From: CAWGJF01 sp963822905
Lineage (GTDB): Bacteria > Bacteroidota > Ignavibacteria > Ignavibacteriales > Ignavibacteriaceae
Direction of reading: 5' to 3'
Assembly (NCBI GenBank): GCA_963822905.1
Contig: CAWGJF010000001.1
Span: 930,001 to 994,000 of the forward strand
DNA: 64,000 nucleotides
The first letter of the stretch is position 1; the number at the start of each line of letters is the position of its first letter. The notes below the pieces were generated by a model, which was not told the origin of the DNA, searched no databases, and saw only the letters and a list, made by a program, of their open reading frames with translations. Made by a program: the position numbers and the translations under genes. Positions 1 through 9,931 of this stretch are shown here, one piece after another.

Positions 1-368
1 CCAACTTCAGCATCATCAATTAATTCAGCATAATTTGTTGAAAGAACTTTTTCATTTCCTTTGACTTCTTCATTGGTTATTTCAATTGTTTTTCCTGTCT
101 GAATTTCAATCTTGTCGTTTTCAAGCTCTCCGATTCTTATTTTAGGGCCTTGCAAATCTACAAGAATAGCAAGCGGAGACTCTTCATCAATACAAGCCTG
201 GTGAATATTGTTAAAAACACCTGTAAAAAAGTCATAGTCACCGTGAGACATATTGAAACGAATGCCGTCTGCCCCGGAAAGAATTAATTTCTTTATTTCA
301 GAAATACTAGTAGTTGCCGGACCAATCGTTGCTAATATTTTTGTTCGAGTATTTACAATTGCGTTCAT
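1..368 (-). CDS. pyk: pyruvate kinase, N-terminal part (runs off the window)
   Basis: The frame starts at the ATG complementary to 366-368 and stays open to base 1, giving 122 residues of the N-terminal half of the A domain. Visible motifs are TKILATIGPAT near the start, the substrate-site block GIRFNMSHG (the family's ARLNFSHG), and VDLQGPKIRIGE (the family's DTKGPEIR). The last residues belong to the start of the B domain. Pyruvate kinase converts phosphoenolpyruvate and ADP to pyruvate and ATP in the last step of glycolysis. It lies 12 bases downstream of the LonC-like gene on the same strand, so the two may be cotranscribed. The catalytic lysine and C-terminal domain are outside the window. 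Confidence 0.93.
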   Translation of the reverse strand, partial: MNAIVNTRTKILATIGPATTSISEIKKLILSGADGIRFNMSHGDYDFFTGVFNNIHQACIDEESPLAILVDLQGPKIRIGELENDKIEIQTGKTIEITNEEVKGNEKVLSTNYAELIDDAEV

Positions 369-380
369 GTTATAAATAGT

Positions 381-2840
381 TTATTTTTTTCTGCGGGTCG
401 GTTTCTTTTCATCCTGGATTGCTCTTGATTTTTTATACATCTCTTTCAGCTTTTTCTCAACTGAATAAAAAACAGAATCCAGTTCATAACCTTTTGCCGT
501 TTTATTTCCTGACTTGATACCAGTTAATATTTCAATACCTTCTTCAACCCGTGATATGGGATAAATATGAAAATTTTTATTCCGAACTGCTTCAATTACT
601 TCTTCTTTCAACATTAGTTCATTAACATTTATTTCGGGAATGACTACTCCTTGTTTACCTGTAAGTCCTTTCATTTTACAAATTTCAAAAAATCCTTCTA
701 CTTTTTCATTTACACCACCAATTGGCTGCACATCGCCTTTTTGATTTAAAGAACCTGTTACAGCAATATATTGCTTAATCGGTAAACCTGATAAAGTTGA
801 AAGTATTGCAAAAATTTCAGCACAGGAGGCGCTATCTCCATCAACTGTTCCGTATGACTGTTCGAATACAAGATTTGCATTAAAAGTTAGTGGAAAATCC
901 TGTCCGAAAGTTTCTTTAAAATATCCTGAAATAATTAACACACCTTTATTATAATGTCTGCCGCTCATACCAGCTTCACGTTCAACATTAATTATATTTC
1001 CACTGCCTAAGGAAACGGTTGCTGTTATTCTTGTTGGTCGTCCAAAGGAATAAAATTCAGCCGAGTAAACTGCTAACCCGTTTATTTGTCCGACTCTTTC
1101 ACCTTCAGTATCCATTAAAAAAGTTCCTTCTGCATACATATCGGTAATTTTGGATTCGAGCATGCCATGTCGGTCAACTGCATTAGCATAAGCTTTTTCA
1201 ACATGCGCAGAAGAAACGGTATTAAATCCATCATCTTTTGCCCAGAAGCTAGCCTCACGGGCAACATCTGCAATCCGGGAAAACCGGGTTGTTAACTTAT
1301 TCTGGCTTCCGGCGAACACAGCTCCGATTTCTATAAGGTTTGCTATCGCAGATTTATCGAACTCCATCAGGTTTTCACTTTTTATTAATTTCTTAATAAC
1401 TCTTGCATATTCCTTTAATACCTTGTCAGATCTTTTTATTTCATAATCGAAATCAGCTTTTACTTTGAACATTTTTTTAAAGTCATATTCATATTCAGAT
1501 AAAAGAGAATAAATGTGCTGACTACCTAATAAAATAACTTTTAATTCCAGATCAATTGACTCTGGTTTTAGTGTGGAAGTTGAGACTTGTAGAACACTGG
1601 GGATGTCCTGGATTTCAATTTTTTGATATGTCAGAATACGTTTTAAATTTTTCCAAACTCCAATTTCTTCAAACAGATGAAGAACATTAAGTACAATATA
1701 ACCACCATTTGCTCTTAGCAGCGACCCAGCTTTGATATTTGTAAAATCACTATAGAAATTTCCTCTCCCATCACCTACACGTTCGATTGCACCAAATAGA
1801 TTTGAATATGATGGAGATGTCTCAACAATTATTGGGCACTCAGTCGTATGGCTGTTATCAAGAATAATATTCACGTCATATTCTTTAAAGTAATCTATTA
1901 TAAATCCATCGCCGGAAGTTTCACCCAAAGGTTTTCCACCTTTGAATGCCTGGATATTTTCCATTACATTGTGCTGAACCTCTTTAAGATAGTCGAGTAT
2001 TTTCGGTGTGTCATATTTTTCTTTTACATTTTCCATTATAGCTGAAACCACGCTTGATATGGAATCTTTTTCAAGCTGAAGTAATTTTTCCTGAATTTCC
2101 TGACTAATTTTCAATCCTTTTTTAAATAAAACCTGAAGCTCGCTTTGATGTTCATTATATTTTTTTATAATCTCTTCAGCCTGTTGTTTATTTAATTTGC
2201 CTTCTTTTATTTTTTCCTCAAGCTGAAAAACCGGAATGGGCTGATTTTCAATTAATGGCATAATATCAGGTCTGATTGCTTCACCAATCTTTACCTGGCC
2301 GAGAGTAAAACCCTTCTCTTTAAGTTTTGTATCAAAGTCATTTGTTAACTGCTGTTCTTTTTGATTGTATTCAGCAATAATTTTTTTCTTTTTCTCAATG
2401 TAATAGTCACTCTCAAGTACCTGGGGAATTCTGTTTTTTAATAGCTCAATAGCGCGGGATAAAGTCCTTTTAAAAACCTTTGCAGTTCCCTTTGGAAAAA
2501 CCAGCAGAATTGGCCGGTCTGGATCTTTAAAATTATTTACATAAGCATAATCAAAAACGGGAGGACAATCAGCGGTAATCGTTTCGAGCATATTTTTTAC
2601 CGTTGTTGCTTTACCCGAACCTGAGAGACCGGCGATATATATATTATATCCGGGTGAACGTAATTCAACCCCCATCTTTAATGCTTTTAGAGCCCGTTCT
2701 TGTCCAATAATTCCTTCAATTGGCTCAAGTTCATTGGATGAAGTGAATTCAAAAATATCGGGATTACATTTCCATCTTAATTCTTTAGTAGTAAGTTCTC
2801 TGGGTTTCTTTTGTCTATTGGTGCTGGATTTGGATTTCAT
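381..2840 (-). CDS. Lon-family (LonC/COG1067-type) ATP-dependent protease
   Basis: The protein has 819 residues. An AAA-type N-terminal part carries a Walker A (GLSGSGKAT, residues 71-79). A long lysine/glutamate-rich insertion, probably coiled coil (about 140-290), follows, and then a Lon proteolytic domain. The Ser-Lys dyad is visible as Ser670 in GDSAS and Lys713 in GGVNEKVEGF. There is no LAN substrate-binding domain as in classical LonA, and no membrane segment as in archaeal LonB. It is expected to be a cytosolic quality-control protease. The block GGYIVLNVLHLFEE, where a Walker B would be expected, lacks acidic DE residues at the usual place, as in other LonC-type proteins, so ATP hydrolysis may be weak or absent. 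Start is the ATG at 2840. Confidence 0.88.
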   Translation of the reverse strand: MKSKSSTNRQKKPRELTTKELRWKCNPDIFEFTSSNELEPIEGIIGQERALKALKMGVELRSPGYNIYIAGLSGSGKATTVKNMLETITADCPPVFDYAYVNNFKDPDRPILLVFPKGTAKVFKRTLSRAIELLKNRIPQVLESDYYIEKKKKIIAEYNQKEQQLTNDFDTKLKEKGFTLGQVKIGEAIRPDIMPLIENQPIPVFQLEEKIKEGKLNKQQAEEIIKKYNEHQSELQVLFKKGLKISQEIQEKLLQLEKDSISSVVSAIMENVKEKYDTPKILDYLKEVQHNVMENIQAFKGGKPLGETSGDGFIIDYFKEYDVNIILDNSHTTECPIIVETSPSYSNLFGAIERVGDGRGNFYSDFTNIKAGSLLRANGGYIVLNVLHLFEEIGVWKNLKRILTYQKIEIQDIPSVLQVSTSTLKPESIDLELKVILLGSQHIYSLLSEYEYDFKKMFKVKADFDYEIKRSDKVLKEYARVIKKLIKSENLMEFDKSAIANLIEIGAVFAGSQNKLTTRFSRIADVAREASFWAKDDGFNTVSSAHVEKAYANAVDRHGMLESKITDMYAEGTFLMDTEGERVGQINGLAVYSAEFYSFGRPTRITATVSLGSGNIINVEREAGMSGRHYNKGVLIISGYFKETFGQDFPLTFNANLVFEQSYGTVDGDSASCAEIFAILSTLSGLPIKQYIAVTGSLNQKGDVQPIGGVNEKVEGFFEICKMKGLTGKQGVVIPEINVNELMLKEEVIEAVRNKNFHIYPISRVEEGIEILTGIKSGNKTAKGYELDSVFYSVEKKLKEMYKKSRAIQDEKKPTRRKK

Positions 2841-2973
2841 TGAATAGCTCTGCAGTTAAAGTTATTAGAATAATTCTTTGTAAAATTGTAAAATAAAATC
2901 TAAATATTATCATTGCTAATATCAAAGAATACCGGAATGATCAACATCATAATCACAATGAAAGATTAAATAA

Positions 2974-4122
2974 ATGATTGTGCTTGATTCAAATAAAATC
3001 GTTGAAGATTTCCCTCACCTGAAAAGTGACCATATTTATTTTAATCATGCGTCATGTGCGCCGATGAATAATTCAGTTAAGACTGTTTTGAAAGATTTAA
3101 TCAGGAAGAAAACCAGTAATGTTATAAATGACTATCCCACGCTTGTTACAATCTCAGCAGAAACAAAAAAATTAATTGCGGAATTAATTAATTGCACGTC
3201 AGATAGAATTGCTTTCACAGATAATACGACAAACGGATTAAATATTCTTGCTCAAAGTATGAATTGGAAAAAAGGTGATAGAGTTCTTCTTAACGATGCT
3301 GAATTTCCGGCAAATGTTTATCCATTTTTAAATCTTAGGAGAAATGGTATTGAGGTTGATTTTATTAATTCTAAAGATTGTATAGTAACTGCGGAAGATA
3401 TTATAAATTCAATTAAACCAGGGACTAAGTTAATTTCTGTAAGCCAGGTACAATTTTTATCGGGATACAGGGTGGATTTGGAAACCGTTGGAAAATACTG
3501 TAGCAAAAATGATATTATATTTTCAGTAGATTCAGCACAAGGTCTGGGTGCAGTTACTCTTGATGTTGAAAAATTTAATATAGATTTTTTATCTTGCGGA
3601 ACACAGAAATGGCTTCTTGGTTTAGAGGGGTTTGCTTTCATTTATGTGAATAAAAAACTTCAGGACAAAATGAATGTCGCGAACGCCGGGTGGCTTGCAG
3701 TAAAGGATGCATGGAACTTACTGGATTATAATCTTGAATTCAGAAATAGTGCAAGCCGTTTCCAGGGAGGGACCATAAACACTTTTGGTGTTTACGCTTT
3801 ACATGCGTCTCTTAATCTAATTAAAAAATATGGATTTAAGGAGATTGAAGGATATGTCATTTTAAACTCTGAGTATTTTATAAATTGTCTAAAAGATTTA
3901 GGATTCGAACCAATCCTGAAAAATACAGACAAAAAATATTTATCGGGGATTGTAAGCTTTAAATCACAGAATGGGGAAGAAATATTTAACTATCTTTCTG
4001 TAAAGAATATTGTTTGTTCATTAAGAGAAAATCATATCAGGTTTTCTCCACATTTTTACAATACAAAACAAGAGATAGAAATAGTTGTTGATGAACTGAA
4101 AAAAAATATCAATCTTAGTTAG
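2974..4122 (+). CDS. aminotransferase class V-fold PLP enzyme (cysteine desulfurase-like)
   Basis: The 382-residue fold-type I PLP enzyme belongs to the class V aminotransferase family. It has the N-terminal YFNHAS motif (residues 22-27), the cofactor aspartate in SVDSAQG (Asp186) and the Schiff-base lysine in SCGTQKWLLG (Lys212). The C-terminal domain has no RGG-C-type active-site cysteine loop as in IscS/SufS, so it may not be a true desulfurase. Relatives include isopenicillin-N-epimerase-like and selenocysteine-lyase-like proteins, and the substrate cannot be told from sequence. It stands alone, divergent from the LonC-like gene, with the DUF2911 gene 25 bases downstream. Confidence 0.82.
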   Translation: MIVLDSNKIVEDFPHLKSDHIYFNHASCAPMNNSVKTVLKDLIRKKTSNVINDYPTLVTISAETKKLIAELINCTSDRIAFTDNTTNGLNILAQSMNWKKGDRVLLNDAEFPANVYPFLNLRRNGIEVDFINSKDCIVTAEDIINSIKPGTKLISVSQVQFLSGYRVDLETVGKYCSKNDIIFSVDSAQGLGAVTLDVEKFNIDFLSCGTQKWLLGLEGFAFIYVNKKLQDKMNVANAGWLAVKDAWNLLDYNLEFRNSASRFQGGTINTFGVYALHASLNLIKKYGFKEIEGYVILNSEYFINCLKDLGFEPILKNTDKKYLSGIVSFKSQNGEEIFNYLSVKNIVCSLRENHIRFSPHFYNTKQEIEIVVDELKKNINLS

Positions 4123-4147
4123 ATTTTTAGAAACAGACGAGAATACA

Positions 4148-4705
4148 ATGAAATTAAAATTCAGTCCAAACAAGTTAACACTTAGTTGTTTTATTTTATT
4201 AATTAGTAGCGGGTTTTTATTTGCACAGGCGGAGGGCGAGGTAAGAATCAGCCCAAAAGCTAAAGTTGAGCAGGTGGTTGGATTCACTACTGTAACAATT
4301 GATTATAGCAGACCGGGAGTAAAAGGCAGAGAGATTTGGGGTGGCTTGGTTCCTTATAATGTTGTCTGGAGAGCAGGCGCCAACGAAGCAACAAAAATTA
4401 TTTTCAGCAATGACGTTACTATAAACGGTAAAAAATTGAAAGCTGGAAGCTATGGGTTTTTCACTATCCCAACAAAAGATAAATGGACAATAATTTTTAA
4501 CCGTGTTGCAGACCAGTGGGGAGCATTCGAGTATAATGAAGAAGAAGATGTATTGCGATTACAGGTGAATCCTGAAACCAAATCCGAATGCTGGCAGGAA
4601 TGGCTGGCCTATACAATAACAAAAACATCTGACAAATCTGCTATTGTCAGGCTTGAATGGGAAAAATTAAAAATACCTTTTACGGTTGAAGTCTCAATTA
4701 ATTGA
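4148..4705 (+). CDS. secreted DUF2911 domain protein
   Basis: The 185-residue protein starts with a signal peptide (hydrophobic segment LSCFILLISSGFLFAQ, cleavage after about residue 27). Its body matches the DUF2911 family, with VEQVVGFTTVTIDYSRPGVKGR, WRAGANEATKI and KLKAGSYGFFTIP. Such proteins are common in Bacteroidota as small periplasmic or surface beta-rich proteins of unknown function. It sits 25 bases after the class V aminotransferase, so it may be cotranscribed, and it is convergent with the phosphomannomutase gene. No function beyond family membership can be assigned. Confidence 0.85.
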   Translation: MKLKFSPNKLTLSCFILLISSGFLFAQAEGEVRISPKAKVEQVVGFTTVTIDYSRPGVKGREIWGGLVPYNVVWRAGANEATKIIFSNDVTINGKKLKAGSYGFFTIPTKDKWTIIFNRVADQWGAFEYNEEEDVLRLQVNPETKSECWQEWLAYTITKTSDKSAIVRLEWEKLKIPFTVEVSIN

Positions 4706-4720
4706 TTGAGCTTCAGTAAA

Positions 4721-6067
4721 TTAGTCTCTAATTAGTTTAAGAAGTTCATTAGTTTTTTCTTTCATCAGCTTTTTATCTTCTCTGCTTTCCACATTCAGCC
4801 GGATGATAGGCTCCGTATTTGACAATCTTAAATTAAATCTCCATTCGGGATATTCGATTGATACTCCATCAAGATGATCAATCTTACCGTCTGAGTACTT
4901 CTTCTCTATTTCTTTTAACTTTTCTTCTGGTTTATCGATTGTTGAATTTATTTCACCTGAACAAGGATATTCTTTTATCATTTCGTTAACAAGTTCTGAA
5001 AGTTTTTTATTCTCTGTGGACATTAATTGAAGAACTAAAAGGAATGGAATCATACCACTATCTGAATATGCATTTTCCCTAAAATAATGATGAGCAGACA
5101 TTTCACCACCGTATACAGCGTTAACCTCCCGCATTTTTTCTTTAATATATGCGTGACCACTTTTTGAAACAACAGGTTTACCTCCATGTCGTTTAACGAT
5201 TTCTTCTGTATTCCAGATTAGTCTTGGATCGTGGACAATATTCTCGCCCGGATGATTTTTTAAAATTGATTTTGCAAGCAACCCAACTATATAATAACCC
5301 TCAATAAAATTTCCGTGCTCATCGAAAAAGAAACAACGGTCATAATCACCATCCCAGGCAACACCCAGATCTGCTTTTTGTTTTTTGATATCTTCAATTG
5401 TGGATTTCCTGTTATCCTCAAGCATTGGATTCGGGACACCGTTTGGAAATGAACCATCAGGGTCGTTAAATAATTTTATCATATGGACAGGCAATTTTGA
5501 TTCAAGTTGATCAAGAGACAATCCTGCACAGCCGTTACCTGCATTTACAACAACTTTTAGATCCTTTATTTTTTTTGGATCATAAAATCTTTTTAAGTTA
5601 TCAATAAAAGCAGTCATCACATCAACTGATTCAACTTTACCTTTTTCTGTAGTTTCTACATCCAAATCATTCGAAAGGATTAATTCTTCAACTTTATTTA
5701 AACCTGAATCATATCCGACAGGAACTGAATCTTTACGGACAAATTTCATCCCGTTATATTCTGGGGGATTGTGACTTGCAGTTATCATAATTCCACCATC
5801 AGCATTAAAATGTGGAGTGGAGAAGTAAACCATTTCAGTTCCGCACAATCCAATATCAACTACCGAGGCACCATTTTCGGTTAAGCCTTTGATGAGGGAA
5901 TCGGCAAGTTCCTTGGAAGAATACCTGATATCTCTTCCAACAACTACTTTTTTTGCATCTGTAAACTTTGAAAATGCCTTCCCTATCTTATAAGCCATTT
6001 CCGGGTTTAATTCGGATGGTACTTTTCCCCTTATATCATAAGCCTTAAATCCGTTAATTTTTGCCAT
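4721..6067 (-). CDS. manB: phosphomannomutase/phosphoglucomutase
   Basis: This 448-residue alpha-D-phosphohexomutase interconverts hexose 1- and 6-phosphates and so supplies precursors for nucleotide sugars and surface polysaccharide. The phosphoserine loop is TASHNP (Ser98). The metal loop is DGDYDR (239-244). The sugar-binding loop GEMSAHHYFRE follows, and the C-terminal phosphate-binding loop is RLSNTEPIIRLNVES. Length and domain order are those of the ManB/AlgC type. Start is the ATG at 6067, preceded by the ribosome-binding sequence CAGGAGAAATTA. PMM versus PGM preference cannot be decided from sequence. Confidence 0.92.
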   Translation of the reverse strand: MAKINGFKAYDIRGKVPSELNPEMAYKIGKAFSKFTDAKKVVVGRDIRYSSKELADSLIKGLTENGASVVDIGLCGTEMVYFSTPHFNADGGIMITASHNPPEYNGMKFVRKDSVPVGYDSGLNKVEELILSNDLDVETTEKGKVESVDVMTAFIDNLKRFYDPKKIKDLKVVVNAGNGCAGLSLDQLESKLPVHMIKLFNDPDGSFPNGVPNPMLEDNRKSTIEDIKKQKADLGVAWDGDYDRCFFFDEHGNFIEGYYIVGLLAKSILKNHPGENIVHDPRLIWNTEEIVKRHGGKPVVSKSGHAYIKEKMREVNAVYGGEMSAHHYFRENAYSDSGMIPFLLVLQLMSTENKKLSELVNEMIKEYPCSGEINSTIDKPEEKLKEIEKKYSDGKIDHLDGVSIEYPEWRFNLRLSNTEPIIRLNVESREDKKLMKEKTNELLKLIRD

Positions 6068-6238
6068 TAATTTCTCCTGGACTAACTTTTAGTTGAAAAT
6101 TTTTCCGGTACAAAGATATGTATTTTTTTGAACGTATTATTGCCTGATATTTGTCTTCTAAGTTTTATGATACTAACAATACCTCCTGGAAAAAATATTT
6201 TTCGGAGAGCAATTTTTCAATAGACTTTTTATATAATA

Positions 6239-6586
6239 GTGTTTACATTTCAAACATCAAAAATTGTGGAGAGCGATATCGAAACTACGGATACTATTAA
6301 ATGGCACTTCGCTAAATGCAACAACTCTAAATGTAATTCTTTATTCCTGGTAAATCCGAATGAAGGTCCGGGGGAATTAGGGTATCTGTGTCCTGATTGC
6401 AGTGCGAAAACAACTACTTCCCATGCCGTGCAATGCTCAAGTTGCAAAACCATCCTTAACTTTGTGAGAGCGACACCAAGTGAGGAAAAGGTAGTTTTCA
6501 ACGTTCCAAAATGTTCCCATTGCTATGGAACAATTGAGGATGAATGGGAAATTGAACCACTGTATCAGCCGGATTCATATATTTAG
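6239..6586 (+). CDS. small zinc-ribbon protein, function unknown
   Basis: This 115-residue cytosolic-looking protein has four cysteine knuckles: CNNSKC, CPDC, CSSC and CSHC. They are spaced as two zinc ribbons. The C-terminal region (IEDEWEIEPLYQP) is acidic. I do not recognise a named family. The start is uncertain: the longest frame begins at GTG 6239 with no visible ribosome-binding site, and a second GTG at 6267 is preceded only by A-rich sequence. It is an isolated gene between the divergent phosphomannomutase and the S46 peptidase gene. Confidence 0.65.
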   Translation: MFTFQTSKIVESDIETTDTIKWHFAKCNNSKCNSLFLVNPNEGPGELGYLCPDCSAKTTTSHAVQCSSCKTILNFVRATPSEEKVVFNVPKCSHCYGTIEDEWEIEPLYQPDSYI

Positions 6587-6793
6587 GGTTATTAACCAGC
6601 AACAATACTTTTCAACCTTTTGATGAAGGGTAAAATTTTACCAGCATCATGCAGCCAATAAATACATCTTTTTTTGCTTGTCAGGATTTTATTCCTCTAA
6701 AATTTTCAACTACTAAATATTGTGTTGAAGAATTATCATTAATTATTTCTCTTTCAATTAAGAATAAATTTGAGTCTAACTTTATTAAGTAAT

Positions 6794-8937
6794 ATGAAAA
6801 CAACTTTTAGCAAAATTATTGAACTCACAATCCTCTTAATATTTCTTTCCGGAAATTTTATCTATTCCCAGGATTCTATCAAAAATGTCAGTCCCGATAC
6901 GATAAAAGCCGGCAGATTTGATACCGGGAAAATGTGGACTTTTGAATATCCGCCGACAGATTATTTTGAACAGGAATATAATTTTACACCTGATCAGGAC
7001 TGGCTTGAACACGTTCAAAAATCCGCATTGAAATTTGCAACATATTGTTCAGCTTCATTTGTTTCTGCCGATGGGTTGATAATGACAAACCATCATTGCG
7101 CCAGAGAGAGTGTTACACAGGTTGAGAAGGACGGTGAAAATCTTCATGAAAATGGGTTTATTGCAAACTCGCTTGATGACGAAAGACCCGTACCTGGTTT
7201 ATTTGTTGATCAACTTGTTCTAATTCGTGATATAACGGATGAGATTCAGGATGCAATCGAAGGTGTCCCCTCTTCAAAAAAAATTGAAACCGAAAATAAA
7301 AAGATTAGTGAAATTGAAGATAAAGAATCAGAAGAAACCGGGCTCAGAATAAAAGTTGTTCCACTTTATAATGGCGGAAGATATTCGCTTTACGGTTATA
7401 AGAGATATAATGATGTTCGTCTTGTTTTTGCTCCTGAAGATCAAGCTGGTTCATTTGGAGGAGACTTTGATAATTTTACTTATCCGCGCTATGATCTTGA
7501 TTGTTCTTTCTTCAGAGTTTATGATGAAAATGATTCCCCTTTAAAGACAGAAGATTTTTAAAGTGGAGTGATGAAGGAATTAAAGCGGGTGATCCGGTTT
7601 TTGTTGCTGGCAATCCGGCTTCAACCGACAGATTAAATACAGTTGCTCAACTTGAATATAAAAGGGATGTTTTGTATCCAAGAATTATTCCTCTGCTTAA
7701 AAACCTGATTGAAACTTACAAGACTTTAATTGAGAAAAATCCCGACCACGCTGACCAATTAAATGACCGACTTGTTAGTTATCAGAATTCAATAAAAGCT
7801 TACAGTGGAATGTTAAAAGGATTACAGGATCCAGTATTGATGCAAAGAAAAATTGATTTTGAAAACAACTTTAAAAAAGCTGTTCAGGAAAATCCTGAGT
7901 TGAATGATAAATACGGAGATACATGGGATAAGATAAGTGAATCGAGAAAGAAAATAACAGAAAAATCAAATAAGAGCTTTGTGCTGAGTCTGAACCAGTT
8001 CTCAACAGCAGAATATTTTTACATTGCGGATGATGTAATTGAGCTTGCAAAGGAATTAGCTCTTCCTGATTCTGAAAGAAGCAGTCAGTATGTAGGTGAT
8101 GGACTTGAAACTACAATTGATAATTTGTTCCCAGAAAATTTTGATTATGCAGTAAATGATTCATTACTAAAAGTAAAAGTGGATAAACTATATAAATACT
8201 TCAACAGGGATGACGAAATTGTAAAAACATTTACCGGCGACAAAGAAGGCGACGATGCTGTAGAATATATTTTAGCAAAATCCTATCTGACAAGTGAAGA
8301 AAAGTTAAAAGAACTAGTCAATAAAGGAGCTGATTCTATATTAAGTGGTAGTGATCCTTTTATTTATTTTGTCTTGAATGCAGAACCATTGGCTAATCAG
8401 TTTGAAAACGAAATTAATGAACTGGAAGATACAGAAGAAGTATATAACCAGGTTTTGGGTAAAGCTTTGTTTGAGGTTTACGGGACTTCAATTCCACCTG
8501 ACGCAACATTCACTTTAAGAATTTCTGATGGTGTTGTGAAAGGATTTCCTTTCAATGGAACAATTGCTCCGGTGTTTACAACATTTTACGGAATGTATGA
8601 CAGGTATTTTTCTTTTGATAAAAAATTTCCGTGGAGCTTGAATGAACGGTGGTTAGATGCAATGGATGATCTTAATCTTTCAACACCATTAAATTTTGTT
8701 GCAACGAATGATATTAGTGGCGGTAATTCCGGAAGTCCTGTAATAAACAAGAATACCGAAATTGTTGGAGTGGCATTTGATGGAAATATTCAGAGTCTGC
8801 CGGGAAGTTTTATTTTCCGAACAGAAGAAAACAGAATGGTTGCAGTAGACGCTAAAGGAATAATTGAAGCACTAAAAAATGTTTACAAGATTGACAGGTT
8901 AGTCGAAGAATTAGAAAACGGACATCTGCCGGATTAA
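6794..8937 (+). pseudogene. S46-family dipeptidyl-peptidase (DPP7/DPP11 type), interrupted by a frameshift
   Basis: Two frames encode one secreted serine peptidase of about 714 residues. The first part (6794-7561) has a signal peptide (cleavage near FIYSQ), the His motif TNHHC (around residue 100) and the Asp region GGDFDNFTYPR. The second part (frame open from about 7562 to 8937) has the Ser motif GGNSGSPV followed by VGVAFDGNIQSLPGS. The first frame ends at TAA 7559-7561 in GATTTTTAAAG. Adding one T to the T5 run 7555-7559 gives EDFLKWSDEGIKAGDPVF, as in the family, and makes the length a multiple of three. S46 enzymes release dipeptides from oligopeptides in the periplasm. A sequencing error, an inactivated gene and, less likely, programmed slippage all remain possible. 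The ATG at 6794 is preferred to TTG 6770 because the signal peptide starts there. Confidence 0.85.
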
Positions 8938-8938
8938 T

Positions 8939-9475
8939 CTAAATAGAATAATTCAAATAGAAATGAAAAGTTGAATATTGTGGCAGAGATTTATTAAAGG
9001 TGATTCCATAATCTGCTCCGGCACCAATTCGAAATCCGTCGAGATCAAAACCGCGTAAATCCCAGCCTCCGGCAATTGATAACACAATTCCGTAAGCCCA
9101 CAAGTTAGTGTCACTGAAAGTTCTGTCATTCAAGGCAAGCAAGCCAACTCCTTCTTCCAAAAAAATACTTCCTGCAAAATACTGTGTTGTGATTCCTTTA
9201 AAAGAAATACCCTGCATATATGGATAATATGCTTTTCTTGAATTTGGTATAATCGTGTTAAAATCTTTTCCAAATAAAAAACTTAGTCGCGGAGTAACCT
9301 CAGCAAAAAGAACAGTATTAGTTTCTATAAATACTGAAGCGTTAAAACTGCCGACGGATGGCGATTCACCTTTTATTGATCCGCCGCCAACGTAACCACC
9401 GACATTAATTCTCAACTGGGCATTTAAGGAAAAAGTTGCTAAAAGTAGTATGACGAAAAAATTTATTCTGATCAT
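8939..9475 (-). CDS. secreted outer-membrane beta-barrel-like protein, unknown function
   Basis: The 178-residue protein has a signal peptide (MIRINFFVILLLATFSLNAQ). Alternating hydrophobic and aromatic strands rich in glycine follow, and the chain ends in FHFYLNYSI. This is the pattern of a small outer-membrane barrel with an aromatic terminal strand. No family name can be given. It is convergent with the S46 peptidase gene, whose stop codon lies one base before this stop, and no terminator hairpin is visible between them. Confidence 0.75.
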   Translation of the reverse strand: MIRINFFVILLLATFSLNAQLRINVGGYVGGGSIKGESPSVGSFNASVFIETNTVLFAEVTPRLSFLFGKDFNTIIPNSRKAYYPYMQGISFKGITTQYFAGSIFLEEGVGLLALNDRTFSDTNLWAYGIVLSIAGGWDLRGFDLDGFRIGAGADYGITFNKSLPQYSTFHFYLNYSI

Positions 9476-9547
9476 ATTTTTATTAAATCATTTTATTTTT
9501 CTAAATTCGATTCAGCAATTTAACGAACACGATTGAAAGGAAAAAAG

Positions 9548-9904
9548 ATGAAATTACCACTTTATCACTATAAAGCAATTGTAACATCTGTTTATGATGG
9601 TGATACCTGCACAGTGGATATTGATCTTGGTTTGCACACCTGGTTAAAGGATGAGAAACTAAGACTAAACCGGATAAATGCTCCCGAAATGAGGGGGCCT
9701 GAAAAAGAGAAAGGAAAATTATCCAGGGATTTTCTTCGTGAGAAGATTTTAAATAAAGAAATTGCTTTGGAAACAATTAAAGATAAAAAAGGGAAGTATG
9801 GTCGTTATCTTGCGGAAGTATGGTTACTAAAAAGTGGTGAGAATTATGAGAACATAAATGATCAGCTTGTTAAAAAAGGCTTTGCCGAATATCATAAGTA
9901 TTAA
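9548..9904 (+). CDS. thermonuclease (SNase)-like nuclease
   Basis: This small OB-fold protein (118 residues from ATG 9548) is similar to staphylococcal nuclease. Motifs include VYDGDTCTVDI near the N-terminus, RLNRINAPEMRG (the arginine and Ca-site region of the family) and KKGKYGRYLAEVWL (the second catalytic arginine). It lacks a signal peptide, unlike secreted homologues, and may act in the cytosol. The ATG at 9548 follows the ribosome-binding sequence GAAAGGAAAAAAG. The TTG at 9533 would put the binding site inside the gene. GldC follows 27 bases downstream. Confidence 0.82.
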   Translation: MKLPLYHYKAIVTSVYDGDTCTVDIDLGLHTWLKDEKLRLNRINAPEMRGPEKEKGKLSRDFLREKILNKEIALETIKDKKGKYGRYLAEVWLLKSGENYENINDQLVKKGFAEYHKY

Positions 9905-9931
9905 AATTTAATCACAATAAAATATCTTTTT

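Noticed and set aside
7553..7562. Programmed -1 frameshifting in the S46 peptidase
   Set aside because: The site does not match a slippery heptamer, no strong downstream structure was seen, and similar indels affect many other genes in the window.
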